A DNA stretch of 64,000 nucleotides from Chiridota heheva (Eukaryota > Echinodermata > Holothuroidea > Apodida > Chiridotidae): the NCBI GenBank assembly GCA_020152595.1, contig JAIGNY010001666.1:1219001-1283000 (forward strand), in the 5' to 3' direction. The first letter of the stretch is position 1, and each line of letters opens with the position of its first letter. A program made the translations under genes and the position numbers. Shown piece after piece: positions 12,501 through 27,500 of the stretch. The notes below the pieces were generated by a model. The model made no database searches, was not told the DNA's origin, and worked only from the letters and a program-made list of their open reading frames with translations.

Positions 12501-15500
12501 ATTTTTAGAGTTTTTAGCAAATAGGATAAACAAAATTCAGTTTGCTAACTGTTCTGGGTAACAGCAATCAGATTTACAAAGCCCGCAGCGGGTCCGTAAG
12601 AGCAATTTTTTGTTCACCATTTCGCATCACTCAGTCTGTGTGTGCAGAAATTTGTTTTGAACAGTAAGTTGCATTGACTACATGAGCGCGCTGTTAGCTA
12701 GCTGTATTGTACCAGTATCGCATAGGATGTTTACCTCCACTTAGTTATGCGGATTTTGTTGCTAGGCAAATTCGTGCGGTGATTGGTTAAAACAAGCTGT
12801 CAATCATTAAACCCAGAAAGGTTAATTGTGCAATAAAAAGTTCACTAAATTGCAAAAGAGGGAATTTACTACATTAATATAAAATGTATTTACAAATTTT
12901 ATAATTAGTTCCAACTCTGCATTAGGGATAATATGGGTTTTTTTCATCATCAACATTAAAAATGTTTTATAAAATGTTTGCAGGTTGGCGGCAGTTGGTG
13001 AGGTTTCACATTTGATGGTCAAATTGTGCCAGAGAGATTAGATTATGTCAGAGGTGAAAAGAGTTTGAGAGGAGATAGTGAGGTGATAATAGAATAGGTA
13101 AGGGAGAGTTTGAGAGGAGATAGTGAGGTGATAATAGAATAGGTAATAGAGAGTTTGAGAGGAGATAATAGAATAGGTAAGGGAGAGTTTGAGAGGAGAT
13201 AGTGAGGTGATAATAGAATAGGTAAGGGAGTTTGAGAGGAGATAGTGAGGTGATAATAGAATAGGTAAGGGAGAGCTTGAGAGGAGATAGTGAGGTGATA
13301 ATAGAATAGGTAAGGAAGAGTTTGAGAGGAGATAGTGAGGTGATAATAGGATAGGTAAGGGAGAGTTTGAGAGGAGATAGTGAGGTGATAATAGAATAAA
13401 TAAGGGAGAGTTTGAGAGGAAATAGTGAGGTGATAATAGAATAGAAAAGGGGAGGAGAGGTTTAGATGATGTTGTTGTTGATGTGATGCAGGATGGAGAA
13501 GATTGGTGGGGGGAATTATTGTGGAAGAGCTCGGCAATGGAGTGGAAGGGTTCGATAAGGAGTGGATAATCTATCAGGACGTTTACAGTGTGAAAACAAA
13601 CACGGGTGGCAATCTATATGACAAAAGATCTTACCACCAGTATAAAACAATAATAATAATAATAATGATAATAATAAACAATAATAATAAAATAAAGAGA
13701 ATAATAAAAAACAATTAAAAAAAACATTAACAATAATAATAATAATAATTTTCTCACCTTAGAAAGCAGTTTGGTCAGCGTTTGTAAAATAGCCACTTTA
13801 ACGTTCCACACATAACGATCCCCCAACACTCGGATCAAGGGACCTGTGATGTTGACCACCTGGGGCTTCAACGCTTCTTTACTTGTTAGGTTGATGATTT
13901 CTCCCAACCCAATGGCAGCTGATTCTTTTAGCTCTGGTGGCCCATTGAGGACTCCTTCCCTGAAGATGGGCAATATGGGCCCAATACCCTGTAGTAAAAA
14001 TACACAAATAATTGTAAAAATAAACCCGATAACTCCTCCAAAGGACTAGCTTTTTGACTTTTTAACAATTCCATTTTCAGAATTCATAATAAGAATAATT
14101 TATGTCCCCTTTGTACTATTTTCTTTACCAATAATAGACCTTTTAAAAACTTTCTGCAAGTCCAGCATTCTATGTAATCCCCTCTACCTCCCCCACCCCT
14201 ATCTAAAGACTCCAGATTAATGCACTTTTAAATTTTGGTCGCATGCTTTTCTAAAAGAACTTAAAACCTTTTCCATATAAGCAAATAATTGTTCTTTTTT
14301 ACCTTCTTTATAATGCAGAAACCAGGAAGCTCTTTGCCGTGCATTTCAGACGCTGCGTACCTGATGGCTTGGCGTAGAGATGAGATGTGCTGTAACCTCG
14401 AGGCTTCATCCAAACTCTGTCAGAGAAGAAGGGGAACAGTTGTTATCCAACACTTTAGATGCAGTTACTGGAGGAAAACATGGAGTACAAGCATTGTACC
14501 TTCATGTACAACGCCACACATGATTAACGTTTAATAGCATTTTTTCCTGTGCTTGGTTCCATATCGTGTTTGATTGAAATGTGTAGACAGTCAAGATTCC
14601 CCCAGTATTTGATTGGTCAATAGGATTCCCTAAATATACGATTGGTCCATTATTGACACATGAATTTTGGCCATGTGACATTATTTAAATTAGTTTTCCG
14701 GAAATTGCTAAATCAGGTTTGGTTGGTTTGGTTTGTTGATGTTTAACGGCACCGCCACAGTCAGAGTCAAATGTGCCAAGAGGGTGTTAATAAATTATAG
14801 TGTAAGAGTTAGGATAGTGAAGAGATGGAAGGTTTGTAAGGGAGAAAAGCAGAATGTGAGGAGAAAAAAAGAAAGAAAAATCTTTTAATGAAAAAAAGGG
14901 GTATGTAAGGTTAGGGGTAGAAAGGGAGGGGTAGGAAGTTAAATGTGGTGGAAGAGGTTGTTGTTGCGGAGGAGGATGATGATGTTTGAGGAAGAATTGT
15001 TTTCAAAAAGGTCCGACATTGAGGATAGTAAAGAGATTTTAAAAGTCTATACACAACAACAAGCATATGACTTCATTCAACTAAGCTGTTTTAATTATAC
15101 TTTATTGGCACCAAAACAAACATAAAATACAATTAATATTGAATTATGATAGAATACATTTCAACTGAATAGCTTCTAAATTTCAAAACCAGTATGCATT
15201 TCAGGTTGCGTGTATTCTCAAAATTGTGAAAACTATTTACAACAAGCCACTTCATCATACTCTAGAAGAAAATGCAGATTTTACCAATGAAGTACATGAA
15301 CTCACATAATCCTCAGTTGTGATAAGGATAAATGAACACCCAGAAAAATATTTCACCAATTAAAAGATAAAACAACGTAATTACAAATGTTTATTTTGAT
15401 CAACAAACCTTTAGGCATGTTTAATTTCAAGTAATGGCTAGAATTTGAGGCCTTTTCCATACATACAAAATGTGCGATTTACCAAAGAGCAGAAAGTTTA

Positions 15501-18500
15501 AACTAGTTGATACAGTTTATTACATTTTTTACAGAAATATTGATTGATCAAACAACACTAGAATAACCCAAGAACAAAGAGATGCCTGCCCACAAATTTC
15601 CATCAAAGTTTGAATACTAGGTAAAACCTAAAAACACAAAAAAGCTGTTCAATAGGTAGTCTGTGAACTGTTTTGCTCAATTTCTTGCTTAAAAAACAAA
15701 CAAATGAAAACAATTTTGCTAACACTGCAGCTAATTGCCCCAAGACCTTTCAAAATAAATTTGCAGCCATCATTACCTTAGTAATAGATGCCAAAGTGTC
15801 GCACGCTGCTTCCAAAACCCGTTGCTCCGAGTGTGTGAACACCTGGATGATTGCCCTCATCAGCAGGTTGATGTGCTGCGAGTAGTCGCACTTGGTTCTG
15901 CTGCAGTAGACATTCAAAATGGTGGCAGCGGCTTGCCTCATCCCTGGGTTCTTGTCCTTCAGAGCGGGTACCAGCTCATCAATGATGGTCTGCAGTCCCC
16001 CTTGGTCCTTCACGGACAACACCACTATTTGGCAATACTCCAGTTCCTGTTACGAGCATAGAAAATCAAAAGATTAAATGTGTCAAATGATATGGATATT
16101 TTCTTCTCTTAAAGGTGTATAGAAAGGTAGAGAATGGGCTTTAAATTCTGAACAGATTTTTCAAATGCCTTCTCCTGTCTGATAATGGCATTCCATATTT
16201 TTAATTCTGTTTTCTGCATCGTGTCCTTTATACCAACGAGTTATTTTCTATGAACTATGAACAGAGCTTATTGCCCTCTGTAAAGTCTGGGATCGGGACA
16301 TGATTTATTCTTTTACTCTTGATGTATTTGGGTAAACAGTTTTTCTTTTCTAAGAGCGATTCATTCTTTGGTTATAAACTTCATGCCGACCACCCGTACA
16401 ACTTTCTCACTTTGCATCTTAAACATCATATCTATCATTGTAAGTTTCGTGACTCCTTGCCTCAGTTAAATAAATTTTGCAATAATTTTACATTTTCTTT
16501 GCAAGTTGAAAAACATATTTTGATGAAAGATGAAGCTAAGAAAGATATAAAAAGCTTTTTATTTTAACCATTGCCCAACATTGTTCCAATTTAATTCCTT
16601 TCATACATTATTATATTTCTATAAACAGAGGTTTTGTCAGGTTTGCAATTTAAAGGAAGTTGGAGATGAATATCATTTTCTCTTAATTTGTCCATTCCTT
16701 TCTGAAATCCGCTGTAAATTTATTCCAAAACATTTCTTTTAATCTGCAACTACATCAAAATGGAATATTTTATTGTCAGCTAGTTCTAAATACTTATTTT
16801 TGCGGTTATCACACTTTATTTTACAAGCAATGGAAGCAAGACTGTGCTTCTTTCTCTTTGATTATTGTTTGTTGTAAGAACCTCAATCATGTACCATTTA
16901 ATTTATCGTTTATGTTTGTGACAAAGGCCAGATGGCCTAGAGCACTATAATAAATTGTATTGTATTGTAAATTTCTATAACGTAATTTATTGTGATATTT
17001 AAGTGCATAAATGAGGGGGAAAATATGTTTAAATTCTGAAAAAATAGTCTTAATGCTAAAAAAACCTGTAGTTTCTGAAAAATATGGTTAATCAAAATTT
17101 GAAGAACTTTTACTATACACTTACATGAAAGGGAAGACAGCTTAAAATATCTAACTTTTTAACATTTAAAAAAATTTCAGTCACTGAAAATCATCAGATT
17201 GTTTTCTCCTGCTATATTTTGATTGAGGGTATATAGAGATTCAAAATTTGCTCCCATTCAAAAAACGTTAGTGAAGAAACAATAAGCTAAGAAGGAAAAT
17301 TCAAAGGTTTTCTCTTTCTGATGTCACAAATTTGTCACATAATTTATTCAAACAATGCTGTCAGCTTTAAAACAGTCCATTGTTAACTGATTTTGATGAC
17401 AATTGATGCATGTTTTCTTCCAATGTTGTTGTTGCTACCTCGAGTCATTGCAACATTAATTTTTTGATTGTTCACTGGTTAGTCCATTATGTATTCATTT
17501 TGACAATATTCTTAAGAAAAGTAGCATTTGTTCCACATTAATGTCTCTCTCTCTCTTTAGGTGCCGAATCTGGAACAGACATTGGCAATCATGGCCCTCC
17601 AGCCACTTCAGTCTAGAGCTAAATGCATAAACTTATTGTTACTTAGGCTGTTGTTGATTGACCAGTTGTTTAAGCTTTGGACATATTTAAGTTGCTGCCT
17701 TCCTATGCTTCTTTTGCCCACAATTTTCTCACATACTGCAAGCTGTTCCAACCCACCCGATAAACATGCCCGAAAAAAATTCCATCTGTCTCCTTCTGAT
17801 GGCATTGAGTAGGGACCTGTAAATGCTTGAAGCTCTCAGGACATCATCATTTGTTTTTCTTTCTGTCCAAGATATTTTCAACATTTCCAAGATATTTTCA
17901 ACATTCTCCTAATAAACCACATGTCCGTGGCTTCTAATCTTTTCTTGATGTCACTGGTAATTGTCCAGCATTCACAGCCATAGAGAAGAGTAAAGTCTAA
18001 CAGATTTAATTATATTCGGTATTAACGGAGATAAGTTGCTTAATATGATTATAACTTTAATTAAGTATTACATTATTCAGACAAAATTAAAGGGTAAAAT
18101 ACCATCAGTGGTTGAAATGTACAAATATTTACAAGATCATTTTTTATTGCAAATAGTTATCATGAAGGAATTAATTCTAATAAGTGGGAAAAAACCTTGG
18201 TTTGATTTGATCTGTAAGAATTCTTAGAATGTGTAAACGTGTTTCCTTATTTGATATGAAATATCTGTTTTTTTATATCGTCTTTGCAATGGTCACAACT
18301 AAATGTTTATTTGTTTTTGTTTATATTTGTGTATGTTTTTTGTAACTAAATGAAAAAGAGAGAACAAAAGTAAAAAGAAAACAAAATGTTGTTGCTGCCT
18401 GTCCATAAATCTTTGATCACAAAGAGAAAAGAAAATTTCATAGGACACTCATGCTGAGAACCTGATAGATGATCATGTCATGTTTTATGAAAAAATAGCT

Positions 18501-21500
18501 GTGAAATTGGTCCCTTTCATAATGTAAAACTTCCATTGAAAGAACTAAAGACTACACACCTTAAAAAATACTTCCTCCCAAAACAAATAATTAAAGGATA
18601 TTTATGTTAAGACAAAACTGCTGGTTTTAGTCTAATACCAACCTTAGCCTCGGCATCCGTTCCCATGCTTGAATTGAGGGCGGACATGAGGGCTGGAAGG
18701 ATCTTCGGGAGGTGACGAGTCAAAGCCTCACCCGCGACCTCCGACAGGATTGAAAGAACTTTGGTATTCACTGGGGGCTCAATCAGCTACAAAAAACGGG
18801 AAAAGATACTTCGCCTGTTATGGTAACAAGGATTTCAATCACAAAGATAGTGTTCTTACAGATGAAAATGATAGATTGGAAAAATCCTTCGAAATTTAAA
18901 AAAGCAAAAAAAAAATTGCTTTCTATACTCAAAAAAGGTAATACAAATTACAAATATCATCTTTTAAGTTTATTACATCCAACATTCAAGAACCTAAAGT
19001 TGTGACACTTGCTTTCAGATAATAATTATGTCGGTAAGGGATGTTGATTCTTAACTGCTTTGTTACAATGTGGAATCGTACTGTTGGTCCATCTTACTGC
19101 AATGACTACTTAACAACTTCCTTTTCTGAATGTGTGAAATTCTCAAAAATAATCCTTAGCCACAAAAAACTAATAAACAACAAACAAACAAACGTCCACT
19201 TCAAGCCATGCCGCAGGCATAACCTATACATGATGCCCCAATATATCAACCACCAGTAGTTCTTATCTCAATGTTTTCATGTACAGTTGTTATATGCGAC
19301 CATATATCAGAATTCCACCGACATTCCAGAGGGAGACAAAAATTGCGCAATGACACTATGATTCAATACGATGATATCATAGTGACTCATGCTGACCTGC
19401 TGATGCAATCTTCTCGATTTGAAACATTATGACAATATATCCTAAAAATAAACATTCTTCAGAGGTACCCCCTGCTACGCTTATTTCTAAATATAGAACG
19501 TACTCAGTCTATATAAGAGACTGTTTTCAAGAAAATCGTCGAGGTTTTATCAATTTACAATTAACTGTGTCTTATTCTTTTACATCAAGAATTACCATAC
19601 CTACCTTCATTCATTCAGTGTGTGGATATTTATTATAAAAGTCAACTTGAATTTTCATTGACTGCTGCTTAAGACAGAAATCATCATAGAAAATCTTTTC
19701 CTTAAACTGTTGCTGCCGATATATATCATAAAAAGTGGATCTTACAGCTGTCAGGCCTATTAAAACTTTTAATGAGCTCATAACTCCTACGGACTTAAAA
19801 CTTTGAGAAAAATCATCGCATTGATCAATATTATTATCGTCGCAGAACTGGATCATTTATAATCTTAGAATACTAAGGACTTACCTAAATACCAACCATA
19901 ACCCAAAGAGAGACCAGACAAATTTGGCATTCTTGTGTTACTTTTCTATTTTATTCCATGACACAGTGCCCATGGAGGAGGTCCCCTAGCCTACTGGCTT
20001 TTTTTGTGTTAAACGGGGAAAATACATGTAAAATGTAAAAAAATATTTAAAAAAAAAATAGAAAATAAATAAACCACACTCCAACTGATTGATAGAGGAG
20101 TCTTGTAGACACAGTAACAGTCAAAACCAAAATACCCCACTTACACCCCCAAAACAATGAATGTATGCTGTCTTTTTGGTTTACTAACTCTACAATCGAC
20201 ACAATCTTTGGTACCTAATTTCTGTCCATTTTGCTAAGCACCAAACAGAAAATTAATGAGGATCTAAAAATCTTTCTTTCTACAAAATGAACTAATATTT
20301 CTCATGTTGACATAAAGAGAAAAAAACCTAGCTAAAGTAAATTTCATTATAGAATTAAATGAAATAAGTTTACCATGTGTTTTTTACTTTTAATTATTAT
20401 TTTATTCTTGGACAGGAATTTCATTTTGAATGCAAAAATATAAGATGAATATTTTTAGTTATAATTATTATTCAAAAAAAAAAACATGGATAAAATCATC
20501 AATTTTTCATTTTTTTATTTTCAGTTATTTCAATAACGGAATAAAGTAGTATTACAAGAAACACATTTTGCCAAAATAGTATCGATATACTATAATTTCA
20601 CCATCCGCCCCCCCTCCCCCTCCAAAAGAAAACATGCATGAAATCCTTACCTTGGGTACCAGGTAGGGAAGCACCACCTTGTTCTTGACCACCATCACAT
20701 TCCTGAGGCCATCCAGGGCATATTCACCATGTTCTGGGTCATCTAACTGCTCAAGTAGCACTGGCAAAATGTCCTCTAGTGCCTTGTGACCTGTAATATA
20801 ATTTAGCATAGCATAGCAAGGTTTAACGTCCCGAAAACATCCAGTGCTGGACATTATATCAAGACAGCTACGGCCTTTGATGACCACTTGTGAACTCACT
20901 GGTTGCAGACCCACCAGGATTGGAACCCGGGACGTGCGGGTAAGCATCCAGTGCTGGACATCATATCAAGACAGCCACGGCCTTTGATAACCAGTTGTGA
21001 ACTCACTGGTTGCAGACCCACCGGGATTCAAACCCGGGACGTGCAGGTGAGAGAGGACAAAGCACTAACCACTACACCACGGAGGTCTGTTTAAAGTATT
21101 TGGTGTTTGAAGTATTAGGTGAGTGAAGTATTTGGATCCATAGAAATTAAATTCAAGCATTTGCACACATCAATCCTTTTTGAAAGATGCACAAGTCCTA
21201 CTTAGAAAAGGAGGTATGTCCTAAACATCTTGAATGTGTATCAGAAAAAAGAAAGAAGTTGGACTGTGGGAGCACCACCTACTACACTAATTCCAATGAC
21301 TGCGGTATAAAAGGCTTTTTTCTTTCAAGGATATCACTAAAAATTACAAACTGGGTTTTACTCCCAGCGATGAATTTGAAGGAGTTGATAGGGGCTCTTG
21401 GGAGGGTAGGGAGTGGGCAGTCTACGAGGATGTGTTGTGAAGTGAAGTACAACTGTACACTTAAATAGATGTGCACTTAAAAAAACAACTTAACAGTCAG

Positions 21501-24500
21501 GAGTATTTGAATTGATAAGTAAACTGGCAACAGACGAAGTGTTGGATACCCACCTATTGTGTTGTGAAGGTTCTCAAACGTCCTAGCAGCTGCTTCTCTG
21601 ACCTCTGACAGAGGGTCACACAAAGCCTTCCTTACCGTGGGCACCACACTGTCCACATACACATACACCTGTCAAAAAATAGAATTATATATAAAGATAC
21701 ATGGACACATGGAGGCAATATAGGCTTAATTGGTCAGGTGACTAGCCAGAACCATATTGGTCAACAATTGACCATTTAAAAACTTTTGGGCATTATTATG
21801 CAAATTTGTGATCAATGTCCAGGCAGACCACATACATTAAAGGATTAATTCAGAGGTCATTAGTTGATCTCCTATAAAAGAGAAACTTAAAAGAAACATA
21901 CTGGTGAAAAAAGGATTTAAAATCTTTTTCCGTTAAGGAGATATTCAAGTTTAAAGCTTTCTGCTTATCTGTGTAGAAACGACTGGTGTTGTAAGCCTAC
22001 TATGGAAGGTTGGTGCTCTCATCCTCACATTCTTAACAATTGTTAATGTATTTAAAAAAAAATGTTTATAACCATTTTACTATTTGAATCACTTTTCATT
22101 AAACTTTCTTCAGGTGGTAAATTATAATTCACCTTTGTATATTCTGTTTGACTACTTTCCTGACATATCCAAAATTTTTAGACCACAAAATTGCAGGACA
22201 AAAATGATATAATATATTAAGACTTTGAAGAATCTGAGGCAGTGATGTCACAACTAATCTGATTTCAGTCATTTCTACACAAGTGATACCAAACTTTAAA
22301 TTTAAATATCTCCTTAACAGAATAAGATTTAAGAATGCTTTCTTCAATATTTTCATTTCCTTTGAAATCCTCTTTCATATAATATAGAATTGCTTGACCA
22401 CTAAACCAGTCCTTTAACACCTTTCCAAACAATAGAATAATATGTACACAAACGTGTATGCACAAATAGATGCAATATAAGCTTAGGTAGTTAAGTAACT
22501 AGCCAGAACTAAATGGAACCAAAATTGACAATTTTGGAGTCTTAATTATATAAATTTGTGATGGAAGTATGTACCAGGCAGACCTCTGTATTTTATTGTG
22601 TATATCCATTTGCATTTTAATCCTGTGCCACCATGCTTGAAAGTGAAGTAGCTGCTTCTGGTAAAGCATTTTTCCCACTCATCCAGACTTCTAATCAACA
22701 TCGCTAGACCTCTTCAAATCTGAATGGGCAATTTCCAGAAAACTAATTTGAATATTGTCACATGGCCAAAAATCACTTGTGATAATCAACCAATCATATA
22801 ATAGGTGAATCATATCGACCAATCACACACTTAGGAAATCTTGGCACAATTTACGCAACAGTATGGGACCAAGCATTTAAAAAAATACTTTGGATACTCA
22901 TTGTACGTGCGTTATACATGAAGGTAAAACGTGCACACATATAAAAAAATACTTTGGATACCTTCATCCTACGTGCATTATACATGAAGGTAAAACATGC
23001 ACACATTGTTGCTTACAATCTTTTTTCCTCAGGTAACTGCTGTGGATTGGTTTGGTTCGAAAAGGAAAGTCCCCCAGCAGTTGATTGGTAGAAGTAGGAA
23101 CAGTCACACATAAATGTCTACTCATTCATAACATCAAGGGTGACTGGGTGTTTACTGTTATTGTTATAGTACATTGTTTTGGAGGTAAAAAGAGTTACGA
23201 AGGTGTGTCCGATTCCGGGAAAGATTGTCACGAGAGAAACCTACAAATGTATACTTTACCTGTTCCCTGGAGGTAGAATTCATTATTTCACTGAGACCAA
23301 CACACACCCCTTGCCTCTGGTCACTCTCCTTAGAGTCCAAACCCTTCTCCAAAATTGGAATTATCTCTGGGAGAACGCGGTCCCCCAATTTTCTCACGAG
23401 ATCACCAAGAGTTCTTGCTGCAACCTGCAGGAGAGAAACACAGATCATCTTGAATTATTCTATACTAACAGAATGCCTACATTAATGGTTTTGCGAAAAA
23501 TCAATCAATTTTCTTCGCTTGTACACATAATTTATAAAACGTTTATTTTCTTGGCAATTTGTGATAGGCTGGGTTCTTTCCTTGGCAATTTGTGATAGGC
23601 TGGGTTCTTTTTGTTGGTAGGCTGGGTTCACTTTTATAATTGAGTTCAAATTTCAACATTTCAAAAATGTAGTCTGGTGTAAGCATTCTTTGACAGTATC
23701 TAAAAATAAAAATCAATGTAAATGTCTGCATGTGCAAACAGATGCCAAAGATTTAATGTAAGTCTTGCATGCATAGCCCAATGTTTAGATGCTCAGATTG
23801 AAGTGTTACAAACTGTTCAATGGTGAGACATGTTAACCGTGTATGACAGAAGGCAAAAAGATACATTATATGTGTAGACATTACTTTGGTGATATCTCTT
23901 TCTGCATTGGTGATATCATGTTTTAAAGATGGTTTGGTTTGTTGATGTTTAACGGTACCGCAACAGTCAGAGTAAAATGTGCCAAGAGGGTGTTAAAAAC
24001 TAAGGTGCTTGAGTTAGGACAGAGAAGAAAGAGAGGTGGGATAGAGGGTAGGAGGGAGAGAAGGTAAATAAGGGAAAGAAGTTAAAGTAATAAAAGATGA
24101 GGAAGGTGAGGCAGAGAAGGGAAGGAAAGGGAGGTTTAGATCAGGTGTAATAGATTGCTGTTGCAGAGAAAGGTGATAAAGTTGGAGGTAGGATTGTTCT
24201 TGAAAAGATCGGAAATTGAGATGAAGGGAGAGAGGGGTGACCTGGTGTTCAGGTATATGGGACAGGTTAAGAGGATATGCTTGATCGAGAGATCCGAGTT
24301 GCATGTAGGGCAGAGAGGAGCAGAGGATTCGGAAAGTAGGTGAGAGTGGGTGAGAAAGGTGTGACCGAGGTGGATGCGGGTGATAACAATGTCCTCCCTG
24401 CAGTTGCGACTGTGCAGGGGACTTTGATCCAGACTTTAGAGTTTGATGGTGTGAAATTTGTTACTGGCCTCGAGATTCCAGGAGTTTTGCCAGGTCTTAC

Positions 24501-27500
24501 TGAAGTAGCTGGAAGTGGAGAAACGGAGGTCTGAGTGTGGAATAGGAGAGATGTGATTCAACAGAGCGTTGTTGGAAAGCTCTCTCGTTGCCGAGAATGC
24601 CAACGTAGCTGGGGTTCCAGAAGAAAAAAAAATTGTTTTAAAGAAATTTCAAATCTGTTTGAAAGGGACTGATTTAAGAAGTGACTATAGAAAAGTGACG
24701 TCACACACACTCTTTTACTTTGTTACTGTACAAAATTGATTTCAGTTTTCCTTCAATTTTTATACATCTTTTGATGGTAACCACAGCTATTTCAGTTTCA
24801 TCACTTTACTAGCACAAGTAATAGTTGTAAGCACAAAAAATCTCAAGAGTGCAGTGGCTCAGTGGTTAAGGAGTCTTGCTTGTATGTAAAAGGTACCAGG
24901 TTTGACTTCCGTTGCATACGCTGCATTGTGCCTTGAGCAAGACACTTTACTCTACTTGCTCCAGTCCACTCAGCTGTAAATGAGTACCAGCACTGCTGGG
25001 GAGTTGACCTGCGATGGACTGGCATCTGGTCCAGGGGGGTCATGTGCTCTCATCCGCTTACACCATGGAAACCAGAGATAAGCACCAGCCTGATGGGCCT
25101 TCACGGCTTTGAGTATGGATTTAACTTGAATTTATTAACAAAAAATCTAACAGATTCTTTCAATAAAATACACACAGACTTCCTAGGAGTGTGCACCGTG
25201 ACAACATTTCTAGTCTGATACAAGTAACTTTTTTCCCAAAAATCTCTTATAGCTTAATTACCCTAATTATCCCCTTAATAGAATAAGATTTTAGAATAAG
25301 ATTTCAGAATAAGTCTCTCACCATTTCGTTCCTTTAATTTTCACAATCTAATACTAACATGCTTCATCACCAAACATATCACTTAAAGAAGGAATAAAAA
25401 TGCTAGAAAAACTGAGTCAGTACCTGTCTCTTATCGTAACTTGTGCTTGCAAGACACCCAAGCAACAATGTAAACAGGGTAGAGAGAATCTCCTTGAGGG
25501 TTCTGGGTGTGTTGACGACAACCACCTTCCACACATGAAGAGCCGCTTGTCTGACCATCAAAGCCGTATCCGATCTGCCCATGTATAACCCCGCTAAGCA
25601 CACGATTTCTCCTCTCCTTTCCTAATATGGTTACGATTGCCTAAATATCAATCATACAAAAATGTTGGTGTTAGGATGAAAAATATCATTAAGAAACGAA
25701 CAAAAAGGAGATATGAAATAGTAAAATTATAAGCAATTAACTTGTGGTAACTCAAATATCTTTCATACATATGACATAACTGTTGTACCTACTTTCAAGT
25801 TTAACCCTACCATTGTTCTTACTACCATTGTTCTTACTACCATTGTTCTTACTACCATTGTTCTTACTACCATTGTTCTTACTACCATTGTTCTTACTAC
25901 CATTGTTCTTACTACCATTGTTCTTACAACCATTGTTCTTACTACCTTGTTCTTACTACCATTGATCTTACTACCATCTTACTACCATTGTTCTTTACCA
26001 TTGTTCTTACTACCATTGTTCTTACTACCATTGTTCTTAAAGCATTATGACTACTGTTATTGCCATCATCATAAAAATTCACAATCAACATCATACTTAG
26101 GTCCTATTAATACAATTGTATGTAAAATCATCACCATCACTATGTTGAACATATTTTTCAGTTGATCATGATCATAATTTTCCCCTGTATCATCTTCATT
26201 TTCGCTTCTACCAAAGTCATTTTATTATTGACCATCCTCACCACAATCACTTCTTATAATAATTATCATCATCACAATTGCCACCCATCATAATAGCATA
26301 TAGCCATCATCTCCCTTACCATAATTAATTATCACTTCTACCATCTCCATCATTCATTACCATAATTATTACAATCATAATCAAGATCGTCCCAATTGTG
26401 AATATCATCCCACTTAAAATCATAGCAATTATGACCAACATCATACCGATCGTGACATACATCATATTAATCATGACCTATATTTACACCAATTGTGAAC
26501 ATACCGATCGTGACTAACATCATACCAATCATGACTAACATCATACCAATCGTGACCAACATCATACCAATCGTGACCAACATCACACCAATCATGATCA
26601 ACTTCATGCCAATTCTAACCAACACCATCCCAATCATAAGCAACATCACCCCAATCAAAACTAAGTTCAACCCAATAGAAATAACCCAATCACAACCAAA
26701 ATCACTCCAATCAAAACCAAAATCATCCCAATCAAACCAAACTTCATTCTAATCAAAACATCACCCCAATCACAACCAACATCACTTTTATCAAACCCAA
26801 CATCATCCCAATCAATCAATCAATCACTGATATTTATAGAGTGCCAAAAACCAAAAAAGCAATTGCACTAAGGCACTATACAACTAAGACCAAACTATGC
26901 AAGAAAAGTAAATAAAATAAATGGAAAATATAAAACCCAACAAACTCAACATCACCCCAATCAAACACAACATCACCCCAATCAAACCCAACATCATCCC
27001 AATCAATCAATCACTGATATTTATAGGCGCCAAAAACCAAAAGAGAATTTGCACTAAGGCGCTAAATAACTAAGAACAAACTATGCATGAAAAGTAAATA
27101 AAATAAATGGAAAATATAAAACCCAACAAACTAAACATCACCCCAATCAAATCTAACTTCATCCCAATCAATATCAACACATCCAAAATCAACATCATCA
27201 GTGTCAATCCTACCTTTGTAGATTGCTCTGTGCCAAAATTGTCATCTTCATCTCCAACAGTAGTCATCTTGCCGGTCACACCGGATATCCTGTACAACAG
27301 ATCACCCAGAAGCTGGATGGAGCTAAAACGAATTCGCCAGTTATCATCAAACAACCCTCTTTCAAGTTCAGGTAAGAACACGGCTACAGCTGTTTCTGCA
27401 TACATGTTGATGATTCGATGACCTGCACGGAGGGCGGTGTCTCTTACATATTCAGACTCGTCTGCAAGCGCCTAGAAGGAAATTAAAACATGAAGAGTTT

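Noticed and set aside
13043..13537. 164-codon minus-strand frame
   Set aside because: Translation of the 45-bp minisatellite within a LINE tail.
16319..16567. Possible small plus-strand gene
   Set aside because: The peptide and the next frame match a LINE C-terminus with its tail; an element fragment rather than a host gene.
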